A stretch of 64,000 bases of DNA from Mycolicibacterium hippocampi (GCF_010723735.1 NZ_BLLB01000002.1:1984001-2048000); one strand, 5' to 3'. Positions 1 through 10,575 are shown, counted from the first letter of the stretch. A program made the numbers and translations. The notes: generated from the sequence alone by a model not told the origin.

Positions 1-13
1 GGGTGGCACCACC

Positions 14-1159
14 GTGACCGTGACCGTGATCGAGGTCGGCCCGCAGACCGTGCGAGGGCCCGGCGCCGCCGCACCGCAGGAAGTGGTCGCTGCGGCGATC
101 GAGTGCATCGACGACCGGTTCGCACTGCTCGGCGATCGCCTCGTCGAGGTTCGGTCGCTGTGGGGTGAGGTGCTCGACGTCGTCGCCGCCGAGCACACCG
201 GGACGCTGGCGCTGGTCTTCCCGACCTGGTGGTCCGCGGCGCGCATCGAGCTCGTCACCGATTCGGCGCGCAGTCGTGCAACCGAAGTCGTTGTTCTACG
301 ACGCGCTTCGATCCTCGCGGGGCACGGATCAGCCACGGCGGTCGAGTTCTCGGACGACCTGGTGGTGGTCACCTCTCCCGGTGCGAGCGTCACGGTGTTG
401 TCCCGCGCCGAAGGCGATGTCGCGCAGTATCTTCGCGGAGCGAGCGCCGTTGTGGTCGATGTGCCCGCGGGGGTGACGCCGCCGGCTCCGGCGCTCACCG
501 TCTGTCTGTATGCCACCGCGGTCACGCTGGCGCACAGCGACCGGCATCGCCTGCTGGCCGCGGCGAACCACGCGATGCCACATCACGGCCCGGATGGGTC
601 GGTCGGCGTCGCGGCCCACCGCCGGAGGCGAACCGTTGCCGTGATGGCAGGGGTTTTTCTGTCGGTGGCCGCGGCCGGCGGGGGATGGGCCGCGCAGGCG
701 CTCTCGGGCCAACGGCCCTCCGAATCCGCCGGCACGCTGCTGGTCGAGGGGCGGGTCGCCGTTCGGGTGCCCGCACAGTGGACGGTCGAACGCATCACCT
801 CCGGACCCGGGTCGGCCCGGGTGAGGGTTTCTGCACCCACCGGCGACCCGACCGCCCTGCACATCACCCAGTCATCCGGCCAGATGTCGCAGACACTTCA
901 GGAGGTGGCGGAATCGTTGCGTCGCGCAGTGCAGTCCGAGCCTTCCGGGGTGTTCGTCGACTTCGATCCGGACGGCAACGTCGGCAACAGGCCGGCGGTG
1001 ACGTATCGCGAACGACGAGCGGACGGTGACACCGGCTGGGCCGTGGTGATCGACGGCGCGACCCGCATCGCCATCGGCTGCCAGGGGCCTGCGGCGCGCC
1101 GCGACGTCATCGACGCCGTGTGCATCCAAGCCGTCGAGTCCGCACAGGTGTTGCCCTGA
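14..1159 (+). CDS. Type VII secretion-associated protein, Rv3446c-like (ESX-4 locus)
   Basis: A 381-residue protein read from the GTG at 14. An N-terminal soluble region of about 205 residues is followed by an Arg-rich stretch (RRRR), one membrane segment at about residues 207-228 (AVMAGVFLSVAAAGGG), and an extracytoplasmic C-terminal domain of about 150 residues. This layout and its place directly before the esxU/esxT pair match the Rv3446c family of ESX-4. The family has no settled biochemical role; it is assumed to assist the ESX-4 membrane complex. No ribosome binding site is visible before the GTG and the frame is open to the window edge, so the true start may lie upstream, probably at the end of eccC4. 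A 72-bp gap separates it from esxU. Confidence 0.8.
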   Translation: MTVTVIEVGPQTVRGPGAAAPQEVVAAAIECIDDRFALLGDRLVEVRSLWGEVLDVVAAEHTGTLALVFPTWWSAARIELVTDSARSRATEVVVLRRASILAGHGSATAVEFSDDLVVVTSPGASVTVLSRAEGDVAQYLRGASAVVVDVPAGVTPPAPALTVCLYATAVTLAHSDRHRLLAAANHAMPHHGPDGSVGVAAHRRRRTVAVMAGVFLSVAAAGGGWAAQALSGQRPSESAGTLLVEGRVAVRVPAQWTVERITSGPGSARVRVSAPTGDPTALHITQSSGQMSQTLQEVAESLRRAVQSEPSGVFVDFDPDGNVGNRPAVTYRERRADGDTGWAVVIDGATRIAIGCQGPAARRDVIDAVCIQAVESAQVLP

Positions 1160-1231
1160 AATTGCGGGAACCGAACCGTCAGCCGCCGCGTCCTACTTAC
1201 ATACCGCTCGCCACACCACGAAAGGATCGCG

Positions 1232-1573
1232 ATGACCAGCCCCTCAGGCCCCACCAGCAGTTCGGGTTCCGCTCTCACCACCGACTTCGACCTGATGGTC
1301 TCGGTCGCCGGCAAGACCGACGCCCGCAATGAGGAGATCCGGGCCATGCTGCAGTCTTTCGTCGGCAGAATGAACAGTGTGCCGCCGTCGGTGTGGGGTG
1401 GTGTCGCCGCCACCCGCTTCCGTGACGTGATGGAACGCTGGGACACCGAGTCGCTTCGGCTGCACACGGCGCTGCAGCGGATCTCGGAGACCATCCGGGA
1501 CAACGAGCGGCTACTGCGGGAGGCCACCGACAGTCACTCGCAGCGTATCGGCGCCGTCGCCGGAAACCTCTGA
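1232..1573 (+). CDS. esxU: EsxU-like WXG100 protein
   Basis: A small 113-residue helical-hairpin protein. The turn motif V-W-G-G lies at about residue 54 between two amphipathic helices, as in the WXG100 family exported by type VII secretion systems. The N-terminal 20 residues are Ser/Pro/Thr-rich. The ATG at 1232 follows a purine-rich GAAAGGA. The stop at 1573 lies 10 bases before the next gene, a second WXG100-like protein, so the two are co-transcribed and by analogy with EsxT/EsxU form a heterodimer. ESX-4 substrates are linked in other mycobacteria to conjugal DNA transfer and envelope functions; that role here is inference. Confidence 0.85.
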   Translation: MTSPSGPTSSSGSALTTDFDLMVSVAGKTDARNEEIRAMLQSFVGRMNSVPPSVWGGVAATRFRDVMERWDTESLRLHTALQRISETIRDNERLLREATDSHSQRIGAVAGNL

Positions 1574-1583
1574 GGAGCACCCC

Positions 1584-1880
1584 GTGAACCCGATGCTGTC
1601 CTATGACTTCGGCGAGATCGAATACACCGTCCGCCAGGAGATCCACTCCACTTCGGCCCGGCTGAACGCCGCGCTCGACGATCTGCGTGCCCAGATCGCG
1701 CCGCTGCAGGCGACCTGGACGCGAGAGGCGGCCGACGCCTACCGCATCGAGCAGGCGCGCTGGGAGCAGGCCGCGGCGGCGCTCAACGACATCCTGTTCA
1801 GCCTCGGAAATGCGGTACGCGACGGCGCCGACGACGTGGCCGCCGTCGATCGCAGTGCCGCAGGCGCCTGGGGCGTCTGA
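1584..1880 (+). CDS. esxT: EsxT-like WXG100 protein
   Basis: A 98-residue partner of the upstream EsxU. The turn reads W-T-R instead of W-x-G (around residue 43), and the second helix carries R-W-E-Q-A, closely resembling M. tuberculosis EsxT, which I recall also having W-T-R. The GTG at 1584 is preceded by GAGGAG at good spacing, which decides the start. It is the last gene of the ESX-4 group here: a strong hairpin at 1897-1942 follows. No obvious Y-x-x-x-D/E export signal is seen near the C-terminus, so it would rely on its partner or another ESX factor for export. Confidence 0.85.
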   Translation: MNPMLSYDFGEIEYTVRQEIHSTSARLNAALDDLRAQIAPLQATWTREAADAYRIEQARWEQAAAALNDILFSLGNAVRDGADDVAAVDRSAAGAWGV

Positions 1881-1896
1881 CGACACCAACGGATTT

Positions 1897-1942
1897 CTGT
1901 GCGGCCCCCGGGCGGAGGAGAGCCGATCCGGGGGCCGCACAG
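1897..1942 (+). terminator. Strong hairpin closing the ESX-4 genes
   Basis: A perfect 15-bp stem (left arm 1897-1911, right arm 1928-1942) with a 16-nt loop lies 17 bases after the esxT stop. No T-run follows, which is common for mycobacterial terminators. It sits between esxT and the GAF regulator gene, which has its own start at 2007. Confidence 0.75.
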
Positions 1943-2006
1943 TACTGCCGGTGCGCAGTTTGGACTAGGGTGACGGCACAGCCGACGATGAGGAGCGTGG
2001 ACGCCG

Positions 2007-3326
2007 GTGGCAACTCCGGACGCGGCGCACGGACAGGCGGGCGTGAGGTCGACACCTTCGCCGTCACGGCTGCGTGCGGTCCACGAGTTGTTCGTCGCCG
2101 GCGAGGTGGACACCAGTTACCTGAACTCGAACTCGGTGCGGCCGATCGTCGCCCAGAGCTGGCAACGCAGCCTGGCCGTGGGAGTCGATCCCGACCTCGG
2201 GGGAGCGCGCCCGTCGCCCGCCGTCACCGCGGTGGACCGGTTGCGCCAGACGCACCCGCTGGCACCGGCACTGCCCGTCATCCGGCGGCTGCTCGTCGAC
2301 GAGGCCGTCGACTCCGGTGTGGTCGTCGCCGTCAGCGCCGCCGACGGGACGTTGTTGTGGGTCGAGGGGGACCCGACCGCGTGCCGCAAGGCCGAGGCGA
2401 TGAACTTCGTGCCCGGTGCCGACTGGAGTGAACGCGGCGCCGGGACCAATGCGCCCGGCACGGCGCTGGCGCTGGACACCGAACTCCAGATCCATGGGTC
2501 GGAGCACTTCTCGCGCGTCGTACAGCCCTGGAGTTGCACCGCAGCGCCGGTGCACGACCCCACGACCGGCGCACTTCTCGGCGCCATCGACCTGACCGGA
2601 GGCCCAACGGTGGCGACCTCGCAGGCGCTGGCGCTGGTGCGGGCCACGGCGGTGGCCGTCGAGAATCACCTGGCGCTGCTGCGACTGACCGGTGCCGGGG
2701 CCCAAACCCCCACCCGGAGGCCACATCTCGTCGTCCTCGGTGGCGACCGGCCGCGCTGGGTGACCACCGACAGCCACGGACACCTGCGGACCAGCCCGCT
2801 CACCGGCCGCCACGCCGACATCCTGGTCCTGCTCAGCAGGCATCCGGAAGGCCTGTCCGCCGATCACCTGGCCGTGCTGCTCGACGACAAAGACCTCGAC
2901 GTCGTCACGGTGCGCGCCGAGATGTCCCGGTTGCGCAAGGTCATCGGAGCCGAGAATCTCGGTTCCCGCCCGTACCGGCTGCTGGCGCCCATCACCAGCG
3001 ACGTCGCCGAGGTCTTCGACGCACTCGACGGTGGCGACGTGGAGGCGGCGCTGGCGCGCTACCCCGGTCCGCTGCTGGCGCACTCGGTGTCCCCGGCGAT
3101 CGCTCGACTGCGCACCCAGTTGTCGGCGACACTGCGCGGCGCGGTGCTCGCCGAGAGTGCCCGGGGGCGTGCGGACCTGCTGCGGCGCTGGCTCGACCTT
3201 CCCGAAGGCCGCGACGACCGGGACGGGTGGCAGGCGCTGTGCGACACCGCAGGACTCGACGCGTTGGCCCGCGCCCAGGCGGGCGGGCATCTTGCCGGAC
3301 TGGACTTCGAGCTCGGCGGAACCTGA
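2007..3326 (+). CDS. GAF-domain transcriptional regulator with C-terminal winged helix
   Basis: A 439-residue protein. Residues about 60-220 resemble the N-terminal sensory GAF region of AcoR-type activators (NFVPGADWSERGAGTNAPGT and the E-H-F segment, with W-S-C-T-A-A-P-V-H-D). There is no AAA+ sigma-54 module, consistent with mycobacteria lacking sigma-54. A C-terminal winged-helix-like region (about residues 265-335, with VRAEMSRLRKVIGAENLG) probably binds DNA. It lies upstream of, and in the same direction as, the hydrolase, aldehyde dehydrogenase and glycerol kinase genes, so it is a candidate activator of alcohol/aldehyde metabolism. The ligand is unknown. The GTG at 2007 is the start used; no strong ribosome binding site is seen. 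Confidence 0.7.
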   Translation: MATPDAAHGQAGVRSTPSPSRLRAVHELFVAGEVDTSYLNSNSVRPIVAQSWQRSLAVGVDPDLGGARPSPAVTAVDRLRQTHPLAPALPVIRRLLVDEAVDSGVVVAVSAADGTLLWVEGDPTACRKAEAMNFVPGADWSERGAGTNAPGTALALDTELQIHGSEHFSRVVQPWSCTAAPVHDPTTGALLGAIDLTGGPTVATSQALALVRATAVAVENHLALLRLTGAGAQTPTRRPHLVVLGGDRPRWVTTDSHGHLRTSPLTGRHADILVLLSRHPEGLSADHLAVLLDDKDLDVVTVRAEMSRLRKVIGAENLGSRPYRLLAPITSDVAEVFDALDGGDVEAALARYPGPLLAHSVSPAIARLRTQLSATLRGAVLAESARGRADLLRRWLDLPEGRDDRDGWQALCDTAGLDALARAQAGGHLAGLDFELGGT

Positions 3327-3415
3327 GCAATGGCGCCCACGATGCGCCTGAGCTGCACGTACGCCGGTTGCGAACGCGAGTTGTCAACAGCAACAAGCTG
3401 TTCGAGGATCTAGGC

Positions 3416-4333
3416 ATGGACTTCCAGACCTATGCCGCGTTCCTCCCGTCGGCCTACACCGCCGACATGGCGGCGCCGACCAGCACCTGGTGGCAGTCGG
3501 GGGAGACGCGGGTGCACATCGCCCGCGCGGCTGTCCCGAACGCCGCGGTGCGCATGATGGTGATCCACGGGGGCGGCGGCTACAGCGGTGCGCTCTGGCC
3601 CGCGGCGGCCGCCGCGGCCGGCGCCGGGGTCGACGTCCTCGCCCCAGACCTGCCGCTATACGGCGACACCGACGTACCGCACCCGTCTCGGGTCCGCTAC
3701 GACGACTGGATCGACCTGTTGTGCGATCTCGTGCGCGCCGAACGCGCCTCAGACCCGCGCCCGTTGATCCTGTTCGGGGCCAGCATGGGCGGCATGCTCG
3801 CCTACGAGGTGGCGTCGCGAACCCGGGACGTGGCCGCGGTCGTGGCGACCTGCCTGCTCGACATGTCCGACCCGCGGGCACGTGCCGCCGCGACGCGCAT
3901 CGCGTGGACGGGACGACCGGCGCCGGCGCTGCTGCGGGTGATCGACCCAGCACTCGGCAGGGTCCGGGTGCCCATCCGCTGGCTGGCCGACATGGCTGCC
4001 ATGAGTTCAGACCCCGGGCTGTCGCAGCTGTGCGCGTCCGATCCTCGCGGCGGCGGGGTCAGCGTCCCGCTGGGCTTCGTGTCCAGTTGGATGAACTACC
4101 ACCACACCGCACCGGAGTCGTTCGACGCGGCGCCGGTCACGCTGGTGGCGCCGGCCGCCGATACCTGGACCCCGCCGGCACTGAGCATCCGCTTCCTGCG
4201 CCGCGTCTGCGCACCGACCCGCCTGGTCATGCTGGAGAACTGCGGACACTTCCCGATCGAAGAGCCGGGTCTTGCTCAGCTGCGCGACGCGATGTCGGAG
4301 ACGTTCACCGCGGTGGCGGCGCAAGCCGGTTGA
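3416..4333 (+). CDS. Alpha/beta hydrolase
   Basis: A 305-residue alpha/beta-hydrolase-fold protein. An oxyanion-loop-like H-G-G-G-G-Y lies near residue 50, the nucleophile elbow G-A-S-M-G-G near residue 124, an acid candidate in A-P-A-A-D-T-W near residue 248, and the catalytic His in C-G-H-F-P-I near residue 277. The ATG at 3416 is preceded by GAGGATCTAGG. The frame is open far upstream, but that part overlaps the GAF regulator and is not coding. Its 3' end overlaps the convergent TetR gene by 29 bases. The substrate is unknown; the neighbours suggest an ester or lactone linked to alcohol/aldehyde catabolism. Confidence 0.7.
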   Translation: MDFQTYAAFLPSAYTADMAAPTSTWWQSGETRVHIARAAVPNAAVRMMVIHGGGGYSGALWPAAAAAAGAGVDVLAPDLPLYGDTDVPHPSRVRYDDWIDLLCDLVRAERASDPRPLILFGASMGGMLAYEVASRTRDVAAVVATCLLDMSDPRARAAATRIAWTGRPAPALLRVIDPALGRVRVPIRWLADMAAMSSDPGLSQLCASDPRGGGVSVPLGFVSSWMNYHHTAPESFDAAPVTLVAPAADTWTPPALSIRFLRRVCAPTRLVMLENCGHFPIEEPGLAQLRDAMSETFTAVAAQAG

Positions 4334-4847
4334 CCGTGAGCATCAGCGACTCGACGTCGAATCCGTGGCGGGTCATCACCCGGTGCAGTTGGGCGTCGAT
4401 CGTGTGAACCAGCATCTGGGCGGTGTACTCCACGTCGTCGCCGCCGCGGTCACAGCGCTTGAGATGGAATGCGACCTCGTCACCGATCCGGTCCTCGAAC
4501 GCCTGTAGTTGCTCGAGTCGGCCGGCGGTCGGCGGCACCATCCGGTGCATCAGTGCGTGCAGTCGGGGCCGGTCGCTGTGCAGGCAGACCAGCGTCTCGA
4601 GCAGCGTGCGCATGGTGGCGTCGAACGGGGCGGCGTCGTCGCGCAGCTGTGCGAACACCTCGGTCAGCTGTCGGTCGGCGTCCCGCACATGGCGCTCGGC
4701 CACCGCGTGCAACAGCGAGAGCTTGTCGGGGAAGTACTGGTAGAGCGTGCCGATCGACATTCCGGCGCGCTCGGCGATCCGGTTGGTGGTGGCCGTCAGA
4801 CCTTCCCGCGAGAACACCTGCGCGGCCGCCTCCACCAGCGTGTTCAC
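4305..4847 (-). CDS. TetR-family regulator, true N-terminus uncertain
   Basis: A 180-residue protein from the only standard start codon, the GTG at 4847. The HTH lies at about residues 15-45 (IAERAGMSIGTLYQYFPDK), typical of TetR. In-frame sequence upstream (to about 4895) continues as a classical TetR N-terminus, R-R-K-P-R-Q-Q-R-S-R-E-T-V, with no ATG, GTG or TTG before an in-frame stop at 4950-4952. Either the protein starts at a rare codon (ATC at 4895 or ATT at 4904) or the basic arm is no longer translated. It is divergent from the aldehyde dehydrogenase gene, with a 20-bp inverted repeat between them, and is probably a repressor of that gene. Confidence 0.75.
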   Translation of the reverse strand: MNTLVEAAAQVFSREGLTATTNRIAERAGMSIGTLYQYFPDKLSLLHAVAERHVRDADRQLTEVFAQLRDDAAPFDATMRTLLETLVCLHSDRPRLHALMHRMVPPTAGRLEQLQAFEDRIGDEVAFHLKRCDRGGDDVEYTAQMLVHTIDAQLHRVMTRHGFDVESLMLTVNRLAPPPR

Positions 4848-4918
4848 GGTTTCCCGGGAGCGCTGCTGGCGGGGCTTGCGGCGTGGGTCGGTGATACCTC
4901 GAATTCTGCTCGACGATG

Positions 4919-4938
4919 CAACCGTGGTGCAACGGTTG
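4919..4938. promoter_or_regulatory. Inverted repeat, candidate TetR operator
   Basis: CAACCGT and ACGGTTG form perfect 7-bp arms separated by 6 bases, between the divergent TetR and aldehyde dehydrogenase genes. A TANNNT-type -10 (TAGGTT, 4945-4950) for the dehydrogenase lies just downstream, so a bound repressor would cover its -35 region. That this TetR binds it is inferred from position. Confidence 0.6.
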
Positions 4939-4990
4939 TCGGCGTAGGTTCAGTGACACACGACACACCACGAATACCAGGAGAGTCACC

Positions 4991-6514
<1,524 letters not shown>

Positions 6515-6515
6515 G

Positions 6516-8033
6516 GTGGCTGAATTCGTCGTAGCCATCGACCAGGGCACCACCAGTACCCGGGCCATGGTCTTCGACCACGACGGTGCGGAAGTCGGCC
6601 GTCATCAGCTCGAACACGAGCAGATCCTGCCGCGGGCGGGGTGGGTCGAGCACAATCCGGTCGAGATCTGGGAGCGCACCGCCTCGGTGCTGACCTCGGT
6701 GCTCAACAACACCAACCTGCAGTCGAGTGACCTTGCGGCACTGGGCATCACCAATCAGCGTGAGACGGCACTGGTGTGGAACAAGCACACCGGGCGGCCC
6801 TACTACAACGCGATCGTCTGGCAGGACACCCGCACCGATCGGATCGCCACAGCGCTGGACCGGGACGGCAGAGGTGATGTCATCCGCCGCAAGGCCGGTC
6901 TGCCGCCCGCCACGTACTTCTCGGCGGGCAAGGTGCAGTGGATCCTGGAGAACGTCGACGGTGTCCGGGAGGCCGCCGAGAACGGTGATGCGATCTTCGG
7001 CAACAGCGACACCTGGGTGGTCTGGAATCTGACGGGCGGTCCGCGCGGCGGCGTGCATGTCACCGATGTCACCAACGCCAGCCGGACCATGTTGATGGAT
7101 CTGGAGACGCTGGACTGGGACGACGAACTGTTGTCGTTCTTCGGCATTCCGCGCCAGATGCTTCCCCGCATCGCACCGTCGTCCTCGCCGGAAAGCTACG
7201 GGATGACGTTGGCCACCGGTCCGCTCGGCGGCGAGGTCGCGGTGACAGGCATCCTCGGCGACCAGCAGGCAGCCATGGTCGGGCAGGTCTGTCTGTCACC
7301 CGGGGAGGCCAAGAACACCTACGGCACCGGCAACTTCCTACTGCTGAACACCGGCGAGAAGATCGTCCGTTCGGAGAACGGCCTGCTGACCACGGTGTGC
7401 TACCAGTTCGGTGACGCGAAACCCGTTTATGCCCTTGAGGGTTCGATTGCCGTGACCGGCTCGGCGGTGCAGTGGCTGCGTGACCAGCTGGGGATCATCA
7501 GCGGGGCCGCGCAGAGCGAGGCGCTGGCCCGTCAGGTCGAGGACAACGGCGGCGTGTACTTCGTGCCGGCGTTCTCCGGGCTGTTCGCGCCGTACTGGCG
7601 CTCCGATGCCCGCGGCGCGATCGTCGGGCTGTCGCGCTTCAACACCAACGCCCACGTGGCCCGCGCGACTCTGGAGGCGATCTGTTACCAGAGCCGTGAC
7701 GTCGTCGACGCGATGGAAGCCGACTCCGGGGTGCACCTCGAGGTGCTCAAGGTCGACGGTGGCATCACGGCCAACAACCTGTGCATGCAGATCCAGGCTG
7801 ACGTGCTCGGTGTCGACGTGGTGAAACCCGTTGTGGCAGAGACCACCGCGCTGGGCGCGGCCTACGCGGCAGGGCTTGCCGTCGGGTTCTGGTCAGATCC
7901 CGACGAGCTGCGGGAGAACTGGCAGGAGGACAAGCGCTGGTCCCCCGACTGGTCCGAGGATCATCGTGCCGAGGGGTACGCGGGCTGGAAGAAGGCTGTG
8001 CAACGCACCCTGGACTGGGTCGACGTGTCCTGA
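6516..8033 (+). CDS. glpK: Glycerol kinase
   Basis: A 505-residue FGGY-family kinase, the usual GlpK length. It transfers ATP phosphate to glycerol to give sn-glycerol 3-phosphate in the cytoplasm. The N-terminal ATPase motif D-Q-G-T-T-S-T-R is at about residues 9-16. The substrate segment with N-Q-R-E-T lies near residue 80, and later family motifs include [11 protein letters not shown] and the C-terminal [14 protein letters not shown]. The GTG at 6516 starts one base after the aldehyde dehydrogenase stop. No glycerol facilitator or glpD is in the window, so this may serve an alcohol/glycerol co-utilisation operon and not a complete glp system. Confidence 0.88.
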   Translation: MAEFVVAIDQGTTSTRAMVFDHDGAEVGRHQLEHEQILPRAGWVEHNPVEIWERTASVLTSVLNNTNLQSSDLAALGITNQRETALVWNKHTGRPYYNAIVWQDTRTDRIATALDRDGRGDVIRRKAGLPPATYFSAGKVQWILENVDGVREAAENGDAIFGNSDTWVVWNLTGGPRGGVHVTDVTNASRTMLMDLETLDWDDELLSFFGIPRQMLPRIAPSSSPESYGMTLATGPLGGEVAVTGILGDQQAAMVGQVCLSPGEAKNTYGTGNFLLLNTGEKIVRSENGLLTTVCYQFGDAKPVYALEGSIAVTGSAVQWLRDQLGIISGAAQSEALARQVEDNGGVYFVPAFSGLFAPYWRSDARGAIVGLSRFNTNAHVARATLEAICYQSRDVVDAMEADSGVHLEVLKVDGGITANNLCMQIQADVLGVDVVKPVVAETTALGAAYAAGLAVGFWSDPDELRENWQEDKRWSPDWSEDHRAEGYAGWKKAVQRTLDWVDVS

Positions 8034-8050
8034 GCGGCCACGCGTCACGG

Positions 8051-8797
8051 TCAAGCGTCTGGAGCCGACCCGAGAACGCAGTCCCCGCAAAGCCCGGCCC
8101 GCGGTGCCTGATAGAACAGGCAGCAGCTTCGCCGGACGAACCGGCCCTGCGTGTATGTGGCGGTTCCGGCGAGCGGTTCGATGTCCAACAGCGCCCGCAC
8201 CAACTCGCGACCGGCGCTCTCGCGGTGCGGTTGGGACATCGACAGGACCGTCACGGCGCCGTTGGCGGCGGAGATCACGTTGCCCCAGCTCACCTGCGGT
8301 GGCAGCGACAGCAGGCGGTCCAGGGTGTCGTTCAGTGGCCCCAGAACGCCGCGGAGCAGCGAATCCTTGATCAGTTCTGCCGCGCGTGCCGGTGTCGGCC
8401 CGTCCGCCCAGTCGATGTGTGGCGCGGCGAACTGCGGAAAGGGTTTCGGGGTGGGCCGCCAGGTCAGCGAGTCGGGACCGAGCAACGGCACCGCGTCGAA
8501 GCAGCTGGCCGCTCCGACCGCCGGGGACAACAGACGCGCCGTGATACCCAGTTGGAACGAAGAGGCAGCCAGCCGGAGGGGGATTTCACCGGGTTGGCAG
8601 CGTGACGCCGCGGCAATCGCCGTCCGGGTTCGGTCTACGAAACCGCGCAACGTGACCTCATTCAGCAACCCGGGCAGCGTCCGCCATTCGCCGTCATCCT
8701 GCGGAGGAATTGCGAAGTACTCGCCGAGTGTTGCGAGTTGCGCCACCAGCCCTGGGCGGGCGGCGTGACCGGCCGAATCACGGGCAGGGGAGTTCAC
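8051..8797 (-). CDS. FhuF-like (2Fe-2S) ferric iron reductase
   Basis: A 248-residue protein. The C-terminus carries R-R-S-C-C-L-F-Y-Q and G-L-C-G-D-C, the C-C-x10-C-x2-C cluster that binds the [2Fe-2S] centre in FhuF-type siderophore-iron reductases. The rest is the weakly conserved FhuF fold. It would reduce ferric iron in imported siderophores in the cytoplasm. The GTG at 8797 is chosen because it leaves room for the divergent rplM promoter; the frame stays open further upstream, but that stretch is not convincing protein. Its 3' end faces glpK with a 17-bp gap. The start is uncertain. Confidence 0.7.
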   Translation of the reverse strand: MNSPARDSAGHAARPGLVAQLATLGEYFAIPPQDDGEWRTLPGLLNEVTLRGFVDRTRTAIAAASRCQPGEIPLRLAASSFQLGITARLLSPAVGAASCFDAVPLLGPDSLTWRPTPKPFPQFAAPHIDWADGPTPARAAELIKDSLLRGVLGPLNDTLDRLLSLPPQVSWGNVISAANGAVTVLSMSQPHRESAGRELVRALLDIEPLAGTATYTQGRFVRRSCCLFYQAPRAGLCGDCVLGSAPDA

Positions 8798-8834
8798 GGG
8801 TCCACACGCTAACCGCTGCCCTGGCGATGGCGTT

Positions 8835-8864
8835 TTGACCTGCGGTGACGCCCGCGGGTAAGCT
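8835..8864 (+). promoter_or_regulatory. Candidate SigA-type promoter of rplM-rpsI
   Basis: TTGACC at 8835-8840 and TAAGCT at 8859-8864 (TANNNT type) are 18 bp apart. The implied start near 8871 gives a leader of about 143 nt before rplM. Confidence 0.5.
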
Positions 8865-8901
8865 GCGTCGTTGGCGTGCGCTGGCCTTCGGGCCGCCGGT
8901 C

Positions 8902-8929
8902 GCCTCGGGTCCCTGCCGGTCGCCGAGGC
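8902..8929 (+). promoter_or_regulatory. Hairpin in the rplM leader
   Basis: GCCTCGG (8902-8908) pairs perfectly with CCGAGGC (8923-8929) across a 14-nt loop, inside the predicted rplM leader. L13 operons are autoregulated through leader structure in some other bacteria; whether this hairpin does so is inference. Confidence 0.35.
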
Positions 8930-9013
8930 AGTCCACAGCCCACGCTTGACCGGCCCCCGGGACACCGGGATCCAACGCCGAGGTGAAGGCCTCGAAACAG
9001 AAGGGTAAGCGCT

Positions 9014-9457
9014 GTGCCTACGTACACGCCGAAGGCGGGTGACACCACACGCACGTGGTACGTCATCGACGCCACGGACGTGGTGCTCGGCCGGCTCGCC
9101 GTCGAAGCAGCGAAGCTGCTGCGCGGCAAGCACAAGCCGACGTTCACGCCCAATGTCGACGGCGGTGACTTCGTCATCGTCATCAACGCAGACAAGGTCG
9201 CCATCAGCGGCGACAAGCTCCAGAAGAAATTCGCTTACCGCCACTCGGGATATCCGGGTGGGCTGCGCAGGCGGGCCCTCGGCGACGAGATGGAAAAGCA
9301 CGCCGACCGCGTCGTCGAGCGGGCCATCGTCGGCATGATCCCGCACACCAAGCTCGGCCGTCAGATCCAGAAGAAGCTGAAGGTCTACGTCGGTGCCGAT
9401 CATCCGCACACCGCTCAGCAGCCGGTTCCGTACGAGATCAAGCAGGTGGCCCAGTGA
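9014..9457 (+). CDS. rplM: 50S ribosomal protein L13
   Basis: A 147-residue L13 with the family core [15 protein letters not shown] and the R-H-S-G-Y-P-G-G-L segment, ending at the usual length. It is an early-assembly protein of the large subunit binding 23S rRNA. The start is a GTG at 9014. Its stop overlaps the rpsI start by 4 bases (GTGA), showing translational coupling. In M. tuberculosis rplM follows esxT directly; here about 7 kb of accessory genes lie between. Confidence 0.97.
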   Translation: MPTYTPKAGDTTRTWYVIDATDVVLGRLAVEAAKLLRGKHKPTFTPNVDGGDFVIVINADKVAISGDKLQKKFAYRHSGYPGGLRRRALGDEMEKHADRVVERAIVGMIPHTKLGRQIQKKLKVYVGADHPHTAQQPVPYEIKQVAQ

Positions 9458-9939
9458 CCGAGACCCCCGAGATGACCTCTGACATCGCCGCGACCTCCGA
9501 GACCGAGGTGGTCGCCGGAGCCGAGGCGGCTCCGCGCGAGCCCATCGTGATGGATCGTCCGATCCAGACCGTCGGTCGCCGCAAGGAAGCCGTGGTGCGG
9601 GTGCGCCTGGTGCCCGGCACCGGCCAGTTCAACCTCGACGGCCGCTCGTTGGAGAACTATTTCCCCAACAAGGTGCACCAGCAGTTGATCAAGGCCCCGC
9701 TGGTGACCGTCGACCGGCTGGAGAGCTTCGACGTCTACGCCCACCTCGACGGTGGCGGCCCGTCCGGCCAGGCCGGCGCACTGCGCTTGGCGATCGCCCG
9801 CGCGCTCATCATCGTGCAGCCGGAGGACCGGCCCGCGCTGAAGAAGGCCGGCTTCCTCACCCGCGATCCGCGTGCCATCGAGCGCAAGAAGTACGGACTG
9901 AAGAAGGCCCGTAAGGCGCCTCAGTACAGCAAGCGCTGA
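9454..9939 (+). CDS. rpsI: 30S ribosomal protein S9
   Basis: A 161-residue S9. An acidic, low-complexity mycobacterial N-terminal extension of about 40 residues precedes the conserved core ([35 protein letters not shown]). The C-terminal tail R-K-A-P-Q-Y-S-K-R reaches the P-site tRNA in the ribosome. The GTG start overlaps the rplM stop. A hairpin at 9956-9989 follows the gene. Confidence 0.97.
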   Translation: MTETPEMTSDIAATSETEVVAGAEAAPREPIVMDRPIQTVGRRKEAVVRVRLVPGTGQFNLDGRSLENYFPNKVHQQLIKAPLVTVDRLESFDVYAHLDGGGPSGQAGALRLAIARALIIVQPEDRPALKKAGFLTRDPRAIERKKYGLKKARKAPQYSKR

Positions 9940-9955
9940 TCTGTTCACGGCATGG

Positions 9956-9989
9956 CGCCCGGTCTGCTCGCACTGCGAGTGGCCGGGCG
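9956..9989 (+). terminator. Hairpin after rpsI
   Basis: CGCCCGG (9956-9962) pairs with CCGGGCG (9983-9989), and inside it CTCGC (9967-9971) pairs with GCGAG (9975-9979). There is no T-run. It lies 17 bases after the rpsI stop and before the next gene's ribosome binding site, so it is either a terminator or an mRNA 3' end stabiliser. Confidence 0.6.
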
Positions 9990-10038
9990 TCAGTCGTCTG
10001 CGCGGTGGGTACTCCGCATGGACGGAAAGGAGAGGCCG

Positions 10039-10467
10039 ATGAATGCCGTGAAGATCGAGGTGGTCAGGTACGCCGCGGCCGGTGCCGTGATGGGCGGGTC
10101 GTTGCTGTTCACCGCCGGGCTGGTCGTCGCACATGCACAACCCGAGGAGGAGTCCCCCGCGACCTCCGACGGCGTGGTGTCTGTGCTGGTCGGCGGCGCG
10201 ACAGCGCAGGACAGTGTGCCGCTCGAGGAGGCAGCAGCAGCTGTCACCGAGGTCTGCGGCGGCGACCCTGCGAGTGTTGCGGGGGTGGCGCAGCAGGTTG
10301 ACACCGACGGTGCTTCCGTGGAGGTGTGCCCGGATGTGCTGATCGTCCAGAACTCCGAGGTGCCGGTGCAGTCGACGCCGACGGAGTCCACGGTGGAATC
10401 CGAGGCTCCGGCCGTTCCGGGAGCCGAGGAAGAGGCAGCCGAGGAGGAGGCAGCCGAAGGCGAGTAG
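10039..10467 (+). CDS. Secreted acidic hypothetical protein
   Basis: A 142-residue protein of unknown function. The N-terminus is a signal peptide: K-I-E-V-V-R, then a hydrophobic run, then a likely cleavage site A-H-A before Q-P-E-E-E at about residue 33. The mature part is acidic, with two cysteines about 24 residues apart (V-C-G-G-D-P and E-V-C-P-D) that could form a disulphide, and ends in Glu/Ala repeats. The ATG at 10039 is chosen because AAAGGAGAG lies just upstream. It sits between rpsI and glmM. Confidence 0.65.
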   Translation: MNAVKIEVVRYAAAGAVMGGSLLFTAGLVVAHAQPEEESPATSDGVVSVLVGGATAQDSVPLEEAAAAVTEVCGGDPASVAGVAQQVDTDGASVEVCPDVLIVQNSEVPVQSTPTESTVESEAPAVPGAEEEAAEEEAAEGE

Positions 10468-10575
10468 GTCCGCCTCAGCAGGGTGAGATCTCGCCCGGAT
10501 ATCGGTTCGGTGCCGGGACGGACGCCGAGAGCTGCGGTTGGCCCTCAAACCACTATTTGTGAGAGGTTGTCTCCC

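Noticed and set aside
9952..10038. Upstream extension of the secreted protein to 9952 or 10018
   Set aside because: The extension covers the post-rpsI hairpin and removes the signal peptide from the N-terminus; AAAGGAGAG supports 10039.
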